64,000 nucleotides of DNA, taken from contig CM064732.1 of the NCBI GenBank assembly GCA_032717465.1, positions 19,877,242 through 19,941,241 of the forward strand. Reading direction: 5' to 3'. Below are positions 22,498 to 33,591 of the stretch, in pieces. How positions within the stretch are numbered: position 1 is the first letter of the stretch; every line of letters starts with the position of its first letter. The translations under genes were made by a program, and so were the position numbers. Under the pieces are notes generated by a model that worked only from the letters and a program-made list of their open reading frames with translations, made no database searches and had not been told where the DNA came from. This stretch comes from Coenobita brevimanus (Eukaryota > Arthropoda > Malacostraca > Decapoda > Coenobitidae).

Positions 22498-24678
22498 TTC
22501 TGACCACTACTTGGTGGTTGCCAGAATCAAGATACAAATAAGATGGAGTAATAGAAGAAGGGAAGGACGGGAAGAAGGAGTATTTGCAAGGAGAGTGGAA
22601 AGGTTACAAGAAGATGAGAAAAAGGCAGAATATAAGAAAGAAGTGGAGGAACGATTGGGCAAATATGAATTGGAGCAGATGGGGGACGTGGAAGGTGTGT
22701 GCAGGATATTCACAGAAGAAATACTCGTATGTTCAGCATGTGATGTGGTGTGTGGGATGAAGAGAAGACGGAGGGGGTGCAAGGAAAAGAGTGGTGGACT
22801 GAAGAGGTGAGACAGGCTGTGGCACAAAAGAAGAAAGCATACAATGAATGGATGAGAAATAGGGGCGTGGAAGATGTTGAGAGGCGGAAGAGAGAGTTAT
22901 ATGTAGAAAGAAAGAAAGAGGTAAAAAGATTAGTAAGAGAGAGTAAGAAGAGAGTGGATGAGGAATTTAGAAGGAATTTTAGTGTAAAGTGGAGGGACTG
23001 TAAGACAATGTTCTGGAAAGAGGTGAAGAGAGTAAGACAGGATGGAAGTGAAGTTAGCAGGGGAGTGAAAAAAAAAATGGTAGATTACTATAAGGGAGAA
23101 AAGGTGAGCAGATGGAGAGAACACTTTAAGGAATTGCTGAACGTAGAGGATGGAAGTGATGCGAGTATAAGTGGCTGGGGAATGGTTGGGAGTAGGAGGG
23201 AGGTGAGAAGACAGGAAGAAATCAGTAGGATAGAACTTGTGGAAGCAATGAAGAAAGTTAAATTGGGGAAAACCCCAGGAATTGATGGAGTGTATGGTGA
23301 AATATTGAAGCATGGGGGAGAGAAAGTAGTAGAATGGATGTGGAAGATGTGCAGATTGGCCTGGGAGGAAGGTAGAGTTCCGGAGGATTGGAAGTCAGGT
23401 ATAATTATTCCCTTGTACAAAGGAAAAGGGGAAAAACAAGTGTGTGGTAATCATAGGGGCATTTGTCTTCTTAGTATAATAGGAAAAGTGTATGGTAGGA
23501 TACTTATTGATAGAGTTAGGGAAATAACAGAGGAATTAGTTGGAGAAGAACAGGGAGGCTTTAGGAAGGGAAGAGGTTGTGTAGATCAGATATTCATTCT
23601 TAGATCTTTAGTGGAAAAGTTTCTAGAGAAGGGAAAGTTGTATGTGGCTTTCATGGATTTGGAGAAAGCATACGACAATGTGGATAGACAAGGATTGTGG
23701 AAAGTATTAAGAATATATGGAGTAGATGGGAAGTTGTTGAATGTTGTGAAGAGTATGCATGATGGTGCTAAGGCTGCAGTGCGTGTGGATGGTGAACTGA
23801 GTGAATTTTTCTCTTTGAAGGTTGGGTTGAAGCAGGGATGTGTCATGTCTCCATGGTTGTTCAATCTGTACATGGATGGGGTAATAAAAGAGGTACAAGG
23901 TAGGCTAGTGGATGTTCGAGTGGCCCTGGTGAGAGAGGGTAGTGTTTGGAAACTCCCTGTACTGATGTTTGCAGATGATACTGTGTTGTTGAGTGAAGAC
24001 AACGGGGAGCTGCAAGGCTTGGTGGATGAGTTTGGGAGAGTGTGTAAGAAACGGAATCTAAAGGTGAATGTAGGGAAGAGTAAAGTGATGGTCTTTGAGA
24101 GAGGTGAATTCAGTAAATGTACAACGAGGTTGGATGGTGAGGAATTGGAAAATGTGAGTACGTTTAAGTACTTGGGTAGTGTGATGAGTAAGGATGGAGG
24201 TTTGGAGGGTGAAGTGCTTGAAAGGGTACAGCAGGGAAGAAAGGTTGCTGGTTTCTTGAAAACAGTGATAAGAAACAGGGAAGTGAGCATGGAAATGAGA
24301 AAGTTACTACATGACAGTATTGTGATACCAACTCTAACGTATGGAAGTGACGCTTGGACGTTGTTGGAAGAGCACAAGGCAAGAGTGAGAGCAGTGGAAA
24401 TGAGTTATTTAAGAGGAGCCTGTGGAGTCACATGGAGAGACAGGCTGACAAATGAGGATATAAAGGAACGTTGTGGTGTGGATGTGGGTGTGATAGGAAG
24501 CGTTATGAGGAATACACTGAGGTGGTTTGGCCATGTGGAGAGGATGGAGGGTGAAAGACTGACGAAGAGAGTGTATGTGAGTGAGGTGGAGGGGGGGAGG
24601 GGGAGGGGGAGGCCGAGGATGAGATGGAGGGATGGGGTGGAGAGGTATATGAGAGAAGGGGGTGTGAGTTGGGAGTAG
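22498..24678 (+). pseudogene. LINE-A endonuclease tail plus reverse transcriptase
   Basis: The frame from 22498 carries SDHYLVVARI and an Arg/Glu-rich linker, and shifts near 22775 into a 642-codon open frame (22750-24678). RT motifs in that frame: KTPGIDGVYGE, PLYKGKGEKQV, GGFRKGRGCVDQ, FMDLEKAYDNVDRQGLW, LKQGCVMSPWLFNLYMDG and the catalytic MFADDTVLL. The thumb/C terminus has TYGSDAWTLLE, LRWFGHVERME and GRGRPRMRW. The terminal TAG (24676-24678) reads CAG in copy 2, after which the frame would continue to FVCGHPKRD. RT itself looks intact; the element is dead through 5' loss and the frameshift. Confidence 0.85.
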
Positions 24679-24777
24679 GGCAGTGAAATGGCGGGGGACA
24701 GGGCGACGTGGAGGCGATTTGTTTGTGGCCACCCCAAACGGGATTGAGACGTCTGGCAATAGATAGATAGATAGACA
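22498..24777 (+). mobile_element. LINE-A copy 1, inside the hAT element
   Basis: 5'-truncated at the end of the endonuclease domain (SDHYLVVARI) and ending GTCTGGCAATAGATAGATAG, an ATAG-type tail. GAGACT precedes the element (22492-22497) and follows the tail (24778-24783), a possible short target duplication. Confidence 0.85.
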
Positions 24778-25010
24778 GAGACTGATGTTGTTTATACAAA
24801 TTTAAAACTGAAGACATGTTGTGTTGGTAAGAACTCCATCATTTATTTTATCTTCATCATATTTCAGTAGAGCGTAGTGTAGTTGTAGGAGAAAAAAATA
24901 TACGATAATTTTCACAGTCATCCCATATATTTTTACGATAATTTGGGTGGAAAAACGATAATTTTGAAACATCAGTACGATAACTCGATCAAAAACATAT
25001 GGCACCCCTG

Positions 25011-25770
25011 TGGCATACATAATGCCTGCTAGTTCAATTATTTCACTAAGCCAGCCATTATATCTTTCACAGACTATACAGTGTAGGCATTGGCTTCACT
25101 ATATATGTAATATACTCACAGCATTTGGGGCAGGGTGAAGCAGAGTGGCGAACCCCGTTACAGAGAACTCGAGTCCTGCCCCTATGCCTAACGGCTGATT
25201 ACGGGCCCCAGTGCTGTACAAACAATATATTTATGTTGCATAAACACAATCACTTCACAGTATACTCATAGACAATATATAGTCACAATCAGTCAGTCGA
25301 TGCTTTGGCCTCGAGAGGGAGGGGGAGAAATAGAGGAATTAAAGGAATGACACATGTGGTGCAACTCTATTTCCTGGCTGGTCGTGAGGTACTGAGATTT
25401 ACCGCTGTGTACTGACCCATAGAAGGAACAACAGTGTTGCCAAATGTTTACTTCTGAGACGAGACTCGTCGGCTAGAATGCACCAAAATTTGAGGCAAAT
25501 TTGCCCAAAACTTAATTTTTGGCGATTTTTTGTTTTTCACACGATTCGCGTCAATGTGTGTTTATTAGGAAAGATGCATGAGACGTGAATCGCGTCAACA
25601 TGCCTGAGAGGGCTAGTATGCTAAGCACAAGTATGTCTTTTGAATATCGACACAGTATTCATCAGCCAAGTTCATGCATGGCATGGAGGTGTCATGTGCA
25701 AAGTAAATCTCTATGGAAGAAGTACAACAAAAACTCTCATGCCACTGACAGTACTTTGCTTTATTTTGTT
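25011..25770. other. Satellite remainder (to about 25120) then unassigned sequence
   Basis: After the second TGGCATAC the sequence resumes with ATAATGCCTGCT, continuing the repeat that was interrupted at 21870. CTCACAGCATTTGGGG near 25110 is a diverged unit anchor. Beyond that no feature is recognised. Confidence 0.5.
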
Positions 25771-26317
25771 AAGAGAAGGAAAATTGTAAACCATAAAGAA
25801 CGAGGTAGATGGGGAGAGAAGAGTGGGATGAAGAGGACAAAGAAAGCAGGCCTGGAGAGAGACTTTAGAGAGGTAAACCTGGGTAGGAGAGAGAATGATA
25901 GGCTAAAGGAGGGGTTAGGCAGGAGGGAGAAGCTCGTATACTGAAAACTGAAGAGAAATGCCCAAGAAGAAATTGGGGGAGAGTAATACAGGTGAGGAGA
26001 GAGGTAGACCAAGATAGGTAACAAAGGTGGAAGAAGAAGGCGGCAGGGAGGAGGGTGTAAGGATGAAGAAAAATGGATGCAAGGGTAGGAGAAAAAATCT
26101 GGAGGAAGAAGGAAAGAAAGAAGATGTGAGGATGAAGAGGGCTGGAGATAATGACAAAAAAACTTAGGTGGGAGGGAAACGAGGAGAGAGAAGCTGAAGC
26201 TACTGAGGAGAAAGGTGAATTCTGAATGGAGAGGATGAGAAAGGAAAAAAATGAGGGAACGAAAATGAGACTCTGGAGGAGAAAATTGGTGAGACAAAAA
26301 AGACTGATGGAGAGAAA
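25770..26317. repeat. Purine-rich (GGAGAR)n tract
   Basis: About 540 bp that is strongly A/G-biased on the plus strand. The mariner nest inserted at its right edge, and the purine bias resumes after 32715. Confidence 0.7.
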
Positions 26318-26715
26318 TACGAGGTCTGTTCAGAAAGTATCCTACCTTTGGCTCTAAAAAAATAAATAGCTAACCCGTTTAGCTAGGACAATACTCCTCC
26401 TCAAAGTAGGCTTCTTCTGACTTGACACACGTAGTCCAGCAATCTTTCCACTGCCTGAAACATTTTTCAAAGTTGGTTTTCGATATCTCCTGCAGGTGTT
26501 TCGTCACATTTGTCATGATCTCTTCTTTTACCTCATATTGGGAACCTTCAATGGAGTTTTGAGCTTGGGGAATCACTAAGAGTCTCATGGAGCCATGTCT
26601 GGTGAGGTGGGAGCCTGCTGGACCAGGGGGATGTTGTGCTTGGCTGAAAATTCTTGAATCATTTGAGAAAAATGGGCAGGGACATTGTCATAGTGCAGCT
26701 TCCAACTTGCAAAGG
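26318..26715 (-). pseudogene. Mariner transposase C-terminal arm, minus strand
   Basis: The terminal repeat TACGAGGTCTGTTCAGAAAG is at 26318. Reading leftward on the minus strand: ASWKLHYDNVPAHFSQMIQE, AKHNIPLVQQAPTSPDMAP (the DNxPxH and SPDMAP motifs of mariner), EEIMTNVTKHLQEI and KCFRQWKDCW. Stops and a frameshift near 26587 break it. Only the C-terminal ~110 codons are present on this arm. Confidence 0.8.
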
Positions 26716-27069
26716 TTCTGGTGTCTTCTCTCGGATGGACATTGCTCAAGACATGTTGGAGTGTGCAAATCTCTATCCAGACTTTCTGAAGACTGCTATC
26801 ACTGGAGATAAGACTTGGTGTATGGGTATGATCCAAAAACCAAAGCACAGTCATCCTAGTGGAAACATGTAGGGTCACCGCAGCCAAAAAAAATTAAAAA
26901 AATAAAAGCACGGGATGTCTGCATCAAGTTGAAATGCAGGTTGACATTTTTTTCTGACTACCATGGTGCTTTGCATCATGAATACACACCAGGAGATGAG
27001 ACTGTCAGCAAACATTACTACATTGATGTTATCCATTGCCTTCATGATGAATTTTAGCAGAAGAGACCA
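26716..27069 (+). pseudogene. Mariner transposase middle segment, plus strand
   Basis: Reads DIAQDMLECANLYPDFLKTA, ITGDKTW (the first catalytic-Asp region, GDETW in the family), then DYHGALHHEYTPGDETVS and YYIDVIHCLHDEF in a shifted frame. It abuts the opposite-strand arm at about 26715. It stops at the codons for KRP, where the right arm at 32326 appears to continue. Confidence 0.75.
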
Positions 27070-29636
27070 TCCTTTGCCAGCACATCTGCCAGAAATTCTG
27101 CATTAGAGGAAGCCAGCAGAATGTCCATATGCTACAACTTGACTCTTCCGAAAATGCTGCCCTTAAGATACAGACTAGGTATGTAAAATCCGACCAAGAC
27201 AATTTACCATCCAACTAAGCTCCAAGTCCAGATGGAGTTCCTCCAACTCTTTTGAAATAATGTTCTCCAGAACTTGCTCCGGTTCTAACTAAATTATTAA
27301 GACTATGCATACGTACTTTTTCATTCCCTAATTCTTAGAAAGAAACCAATATCCACCCAATTCTGAAGAAAGGAATCTGACCCCTCTGATTACAGACCAG
27401 TGGCTATCACATCTTCTCTTGGTAAAGTATTTGAGATTGTAATTAATAGGCACATAGTTAAAAATCCTGAATCTAACAACTTAATTAGTGATAGTATGGA
27501 TTTTGCCACAAAAGATCCACTGTTGATTTACTTAATCTCCTAACTCTTACCATCCATCAGTCAATTGACAAACAGAGAGAAACTCAAGCATTAGCCTTTG
27601 ATATTTCTAACAGAGTGTGGCACTGTTCCTTGCTGTCCAAACTCCTTTGCTATGACCTATCATCTTTTGTGCCTCTGATTTCTTCATATCTCAATGACAG
27701 AAAGATAGGAGATGATGATTTATATTCCAATTTCCACTCAATTAATGCTGGCTTGCCAAAAGGATCAATTCTGGTTCCAACCCTGTTCCTAATTCATATG
27801 AATGATCTTTTATCTGTCACCCATTATCTATCTATTCATATGCAGAAGACTTAAAACTTCACGGCTCATTCGCACTTAACCCCTAGGCACCAGTCCACTT
27901 CATATGATGTGTTGGTAGAGGCCTACGGTCCACATCATATGAAATTTTAATTTTTCACGGACATGTTTGAACTTAGTAGCGCACCATATGGACTCCGAGT
28001 ATTGTCCCGGCATGGCTGGTGCACAGGGTAATGCTGGTGGCCAGGGGAGGGGGGAGGGGTGTGAGTGGGGGGGCTGTAGGGCAGCCCAACAGTGAGGAGG
28101 GGTGTGGTAGAGGGTGGTGCGAGACCGGGGTAGGGAGAGTGTGGCCTTGGAACCAGCTGATACTAGTTCAGGGCTGGGGTAGGATTCGGGAGGGGTGGGG
28201 TGGGGTGGGGTGGTAGGGAGGGCTACTAGGGGGCCCTGAGGGGTGTAGGGGAGAGTGTATGAAAAATATCATACTGTCAAGAATGACTAAAAACAGTGAA
28301 ATAATGTGTAAATAGTGTGTATAATAATGAATAAATAAATAGATGTAAATTTGTTAGAAAATAAGTATCATGGAAAACATAAAATAAGCCAATCTTTATT
28401 AGTTACTTTCTTGTGTTTTTTTTGCTATTTTAGTTGTAATATTGTGTTCATACGGCATTGTGAATTTGTGAGAGAAACAAATACACACTCAACACTTATT
28501 CTGGTGTGAGGTAATCCATCACTCTTCCCTCCACTAATACTGCCAACACACCACTGCGACCTTGAGCATGCACAGCCCAGCTGCCTCACACCGGCTCCCT
28601 CACACCACACCACCACCTCCAAATCACCAACAGAGAATAAGTATGTGCTTTTTATGTGTTTTTTGTCATTTGTGATTGATTTCTAATGAAAAAAATATAT
28701 ATATTTTGGGGAAAATCGATTATCCTGAAAATAACCTGGTTCTGGGATGTGGATAGGTAAACCCATGCCCCTCGCCTAGGGGTTAAACACTCATTCATAA
28801 AGTTTAATATCTCTGACTCACAACTCACTACAGCCATCTCCATAAATCAAGACTTTTCTAAGATCACTGGATGGGTACAAAATAACACTGTCTCATTTAA
28901 TGCTAGGAAAACCAAATACATACAGTTTACTAATAGACGGATATTGCCTGATTCCTATATTACCTTCAGTGCTACTCATATTCCTATCTCTGAAAGTATT
29001 GAGATTCTCAACATTTCACTTCACAGTGCCCTCAGCTGGTTGGCTCATGTTAGATCACTTGCTAAAACCACTTCAAAGAAACTTGGGTTATTGTACACGT
29101 CCGAAACTTCTTCATTGATGAGCAGTTATCTATAATTTACAATAGTAATGTGTGCTCTCAGCTCGAATATTGCTCCCCCTTTTGGAATGGATGAGGAAAG
29201 GTTGCACTAAAAGAACTGGACAAAATTCAGAACAAAGCAGTTTGAATTATTAATAACCTACTATTCCAAATGAACTACCTCATCGACAAGTAAGAAGGAA
29301 TGGTGCCTCGCTTGAGTAATTTTACAGATATTTTTACAGCAAATGCTCAGACGAAGTTGCATCCATTGTGCCACCTCTCCACGCCTTCCCCCACACTTCA
29401 TGGGCATCACATAGCACTCATGACTTGACTGTCACACTACCATATTGCAGAACTTCTGCCTATCAGAAGTCTTTTGTTCCCCGAACTGCATCTCTTTGGA
29501 GCTCGCTTTCCCAGAGTGGTGTTCCCTCAAACTTCAACATATGGCTTTCAAATCATCTGTTACAGATTTTTCATGAATGGAAGACACCTGCAATAAGGTG
29601 TATGGATTATTTTTTAAAATTCATTTGTTTTTTCTT
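27070..29636 (+). mobile_element. CR1/L2-like LINE (CR1-E), split by PB-2
   Basis: Seen across frames: APSPDGVPPTLLK, LTKLLRLC, ILKKG, HIFSWKVFEIV-like RT fingers, INAGLPKGSILVPTLFLIHM, the catalytic YAED (27839-27850, normally YADD), NARKTKYIQFTNRR, SALSWLAHVRSLAKTTSKK, QLEYCSPFWNG and the C-terminal RTSAYQKSFVPRTASLW. The order and C terminus fit CR1/L2-group LINEs. Stops and frameshifts are many, and no endonuclease domain remains. Confidence 0.75.
27880..28782. mobile_element. piggyBac-like non-autonomous element PB-2
   Basis: TTAA on both sides (27876-27879 and 28783-28786). The ends CCCCTAGGCACC and, reverse-complemented, CCCCTAGGCGAG match over the first nine bases. A subterminal stem CATATGATGTG / CACATCATATG (27901-27911, 27931-27941) is perfect. 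There is no ORF of note. 28030-28250 is very G-rich with (GGGGT)n. It splits the RT of CR1-E 26 bp after the YAED codons. Confidence 0.8.
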
Positions 29637-32325
29637 CCTATCTATCTATCTATTGCCAGACGCCTCAATCTCGTTTGGGGTGGCCACAAACAAATCGCCT
29701 CCACGTCGCCCTGTCACCCACGGTTTCACTGCCCTGCTCCCAACTCACACCCCCCTCTCTCATATATCTCTCCACCCCATCCCTCCATCTCATCCTCGGC
29801 CTCCCCCTCCCTCTTCCTCCCTCCATCTCACTCACATACACTCTCTTCGTCGTCTCTCACCCTCTATCCTCTCCACATGGCCAAACCCCCTCAGCGTGTT
29901 CCTCATAACGCTTCCTATCACATCCACATCCACACCACAACGCTCCTTTATATCCTCATTCGTCAGCTTGTCTCTCCATGTGACTCCACAGGCTCCTCTT
30001 AAATAACTCATTTCCACTGCTCTCACTCTTGACTTGTGTCCTTCCAACAACGTCCAAGCTTCACTTCCATACGTTAGAGTTGGTATCACAATGCTGTCAT
30101 ATACTAACTTTTTCACTTCCATGCTCACTTCCCTGTTTCTTATCACTGCATTCAAAGAACCAGAACCTTTCTTCCCTGCTGTACCCTTTCAAGCACTTCA
30201 CCTTCCAAACCTCCATCCTTACTCATCACACTACCCAAGTACTTAAACGTACTCACATTTTCCAATTCCTCACCATCCAACCTCTCTGTACATTCACTGA
30301 CTTCACCTCTCTCAAAGACCATCACTTTACTCTTCCCTACATTCACCTTTAGATTCTGTATCTTATACACTTTCCCAAACTCATCCACCAAGCCTTGCAG
30401 CTCCCCTTCGTCGTCACTCAACAACACAGCATCATCTGCAAACAACAGTACAGGGAGTTTCCAAACACATCCTCTCTCACCAGGGCCACTCCAACATCCA
30501 CTAGCCTACCTTGTACCTCTTTTATTACCCCATCCATGTTCAGATTGAACAGCCATGGAGACATGACACATCCCTGTTTCAACGCAACCTTCAAAGAGAA
30601 AAATTCACTTAGTTCACCATCCACACACATTGCAGCCTTAGCACCATCATACATACTCTTCAGAGCATTTAACAACTTCCCATCTACTCCATATATTCTT
30701 AATACTTTCTACAGTCCTTGTCTGTCCACCCTTTCATATGCTTTCTCCAAATCCATGAAAGCTGCATACAACTTCTTTCCCTTCTCTAGAAACTTTTCCA
30801 CTAAAGATCTAAGAATGAATATCTGATCTACACAACCTCTTCCCTTCCTAAAGCCTCCCTGTTCTTCTCCACCTAATTCCTCTGTTCTTTCTCTAACTCT
30901 GTCAATAAGTATCCTACCATACACTTTTCCTATTATACTAAGAAGACAAATGCCCCTATGATTACTACACTCTTCTTTTTCCCCTTTTCCTTTGTACAAG
31001 GGAATAATTATACCTGACTTCCAATCCTCTGGGACTCTACCTTCCTCCCAGGCCAATCTGCACATCTTCCACATCCATTCTACTACTATCTCTCCCCCCT
31101 GCTTCAGCATTTCACCACACACTCCATCAATTCCTGGGGCTTTCCCCAATTTAACTTTCTTCATTGCTTCCACAACTTCTATCCTACTGATTTCTTCCTG
31201 TCTTCTCACCTCCCTCCTTCTCCCAGCCATTCCCCAGCCACTTATACTTGCATTACTTCCGTCCTGTATGTTCAACAATTCCTTAAAGTGTTCTATCCAT
31301 CTGCTCACTTTTTCTCCCTTCTCCACTAGTAATCTACCATTTTTATTTTTCACTCCCCTGCTAACCTCACTTCCACCTTGTCTTACTCTCTTCACCTCTT
31401 TCCAGAACATTTTCTTACAGTCCCTCCACTTTACACTCAAATTCCTTCCAAATTCCTCATCCACTCTCTTCTTACTCTCTCTTACTAATCTTTTCACCTC
31501 TCTCTTTCTTTCTGCATATAACTCTCTCTTCCGCCTCTCAACTTCTTCCACACCCCTATTTCTCATCCATTCATTGTATGCTTTCTTCTTTTGTGCCGCA
31601 GCCTGTCTCACCTCTTCAGTCCACCTCGCTGTTCCTTGCACCCCACTCCGTCTTCTCTTCCTCCCACACACCACATCACATGCTGCACAGATTTCTTCTA
31701 TAAATATCCTGCACACACCTTCCACGTCCCCCATCTGTTCCAATTCATATTTGCCCAATCGTTCCTCCACTTCTTTCTTATACTCTGCCTTTTTCTAATC
31801 CTCTTGTAACCTTTCCACTCTCCTTGCAACTACTCCTTCCTCTCGTCTTTCCCTTCCTCTATTCCTCCATCTTACTTTGATCCTAATTCTTGGCACCACC
31901 AAGTAGTGATCAGAAAGTCCACTCCAATACCTCTATAAGCTCATGCCACCATTACACATCTTCGCATCCTTTCATCCACACACACATAATCAATCATTGT
32001 CTTCCTTTCATTCAGTTCACCACCCACCCTTCTCATCACTCACCATGTTTACCTGTGGATCATTTTGTCTGAAGAGGGTATTGGCTATCACCAACCCCCT
32101 CCACTAACACACTGCCATTCTCATCTATCTCTGCAGGCACACCCCACTCACCAACTGTTCCATCCACCTTCACATTCCCTACTTTACCATTCATATCACC
32201 AATCAAAAACACTCTCTCATTCCTTCCAAACGTTTCCATGCACACTTCCACATTTGTCCAGAACTCTTCTCTCACTCTGATAGCACGATCTTGCGTTGGC
32301 GCATCTTCCTCTGTTCTATACTTAA
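29637..32325 (-). mobile_element. LINE-A copy 2
   Basis: Minus-strand copy whose tail is the (TCTA)n at 29637-29655 as seen on the plus strand. It is longer than copy 1 at the 5' end, retaining part of the endonuclease domain. Its 5' end abuts the right mariner arm at about 32326. Confidence 0.85.
29637..32325 (-). pseudogene. LINE-A copy 2 endonuclease/RT, frameshifted
   Basis: From the 5' side: EEFWTNVEVCMETFGRNERV, FLIGDMNGKVG (APE-type endonuclease), a break, then a 353-codon frame (31770-30709). That frame has CDVVCGRKRRR, KAPGIDGVCGE, IIIPLYKGKGEKEECSNHRG, GGFRKGRGCVDQIF and FMDLEKAYERVDRQGL. Then shifted frames carry KQGCVMSPWLFNLNMDG, a CLQMMLCC frame over the FADD site with MFADDAVLL in another, YLGSVMSKDG, TYGSEAWTLLEGHK and LRGFGHVERIEGERR. 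At the position of the copy 1 terminal TAG this copy has CAG. At least four frameshifts inactivate it. Confidence 0.85.
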
Positions 32326-32715
32326 CAACAAAAAGACCTTTGGAATGCAGTAAATTGGAAGCTGTACCTTGACTACACCCATGCCCATCCTTCTCAACTG
32401 ATTCAGGAATTTTAGGCCAAGCACAACATCTCGCAGGTCTAGACATGAAACTTTCGGTTATTCCCCAAGCTCAAAACTCCACTAAAGGGTTCCCGATTTG
32501 GGGCGAGAGAAGAGATCATGAAGAATGTGAAGACGCACCTGCAGGGGGCACCATAAACCGCCTCTGAAAAATGTTTCAGGCAGTGGAAAGAACAGTGGGC
32601 CATGTGTGTCACGTCAGAAGGAGCCTGTTTTGAGGAGGATTAGTGTCCTAACTCAATAGGTTAGCTATTTGTTTTTTAAAGCCCAATGTCGGATACTTTC
32701 TGAAAAGACCTTGTA
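32326..32715 (+). pseudogene. Mariner transposase C-terminal arm, plus strand
   Basis: Reads DLWNAVNWKLYLDYTHAHPS, QLIQEF, FRLFPKLKTPLKGSRFGARE, EIMKNVKTHLQGAP, KCFRQWKEQWAMCVTSEGAC and FEED, with several in-frame stops. It ends with a terminal repeat whose reverse complement, TACAAGGTCTTTTCAGAAAG, matches the left end at 26318. Flanking purine-rich DNA resumes at 32716. Confidence 0.8.
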
Positions 32716-32918
32716 GAGAGAAGAATGGTCGAGGGAACTAAGACGGTGAGGAAGATAGGTGGAGAGGTGGAAAAGTTGGAGAAAGTGTGTGGGGGGGGGA
32801 AGGGGGCCTTTAGCATGGAGTGGTGTGGTTGGTATGGTATAGTATGCATGTGGGGTGGGCAGGTGGGAGAGACTGTGTGGACTTGAGTGGTAGGTGTGCT
32901 ACTGTATAGTATGTGATG

Positions 32919-32954
<36 letters not shown>

Positions 32955-33591
32955 GGGATAGAGTGGGTTGCTCAGTTAATATAGTGCTGCCTTTAGGTGA
33001 CTGTTCACTGAGTAACAAGCCACTTATTTCACTGTAACCAAGACCATTTACTATGCAGAATGGTAACCACTTAACCAAATTGCTTCTAGTGGTGTAGTTG
33101 CCTAAGGCACTTGACCTTGATGAGCCCGTAAGGGTTTACATTCGGGGATAGCTGGGTTCATTGCCCACATAATGCCATTCAGGGACAAGTGAGGCTTGTC
33201 ACTCTTGCTTTAATTATCCAGAATGAGTAGACTAGCCTCTGGCCACTGTGGTCTTAATGGGTCTCAAATGGATTGGATGTTGGAAGTTTCGATGGATGGA
33301 TAAGGGAAAAAATTATAACCATATGTGGAATTATTTTCTTCTATGTACCCTTGAGGATTTTTCCAAGATATTTTACTCATCATTTCAAACCTCTTAATGT
33401 TAAAGGAGTGCAACGGAAGCCGTAGACACACACTCTCCTAATTATTTTTGGGAGGGGTGAGGTTATGGAATAAAGAGGAACATGGAGGCAGATGCCTCAT
33501 GCCCCTCTTCCTCCCATTCCCAGCCTTTCAACACACACAGTTACTTTTCAAGTGAGTATCTGGCAACATCAATTTTTTTTTACCTCTAGGA
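32716..33591. other. No gene; poly(T) 32923-32951, possible tRNA-derived SINE 33080-33250
   Basis: TGGTGTAGTTG at 33090 fits an RNA polymerase III A box, and GGTTCATTGCC at 33155 is a one-mismatch B box. The spacing (65 bp) is longer than in a tRNA, so the SINE call is weak. Confidence 0.4.

Larger units (their letters stand above)
21871..25010. mobile_element. hAT-type non-autonomous transposon split by LINE-A copy 1
   Basis: Left end CAGGGTTGCCAT and right end ATGGCACCCCTG form a 12-bp inverted repeat with one mismatch. It is flanked by identical 8-bp TGGCATAC duplications (21863-21870 and 25011-25018), the hAT signature. Excluding the LINE, about 860 bp remain with no transposase. Subterminal TACGAT/ATCGTA motifs cluster at both ends (left about 21886-21960; right ACGATAATT at about 24901, 24937, 24954 and 24978), as expected for hAT transposase binding. 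Confidence 0.88.

Noticed and set aside
23586..24377. 263-codon minus-strand ORF, and similar long ORFs opposite LINE-A/LINE-B (30992-31798 plus, 41349-42053 plus)
   Set aside because: They are antisense shadows of LINE coding frames and contain Ser/Pro/Leu-rich translations without domains.
33085..33170. tRNA gene
   Set aside because: A- and B-box-like motifs are present, but the spacing is too long and no cloverleaf forms by eye; at most a SINE relic.
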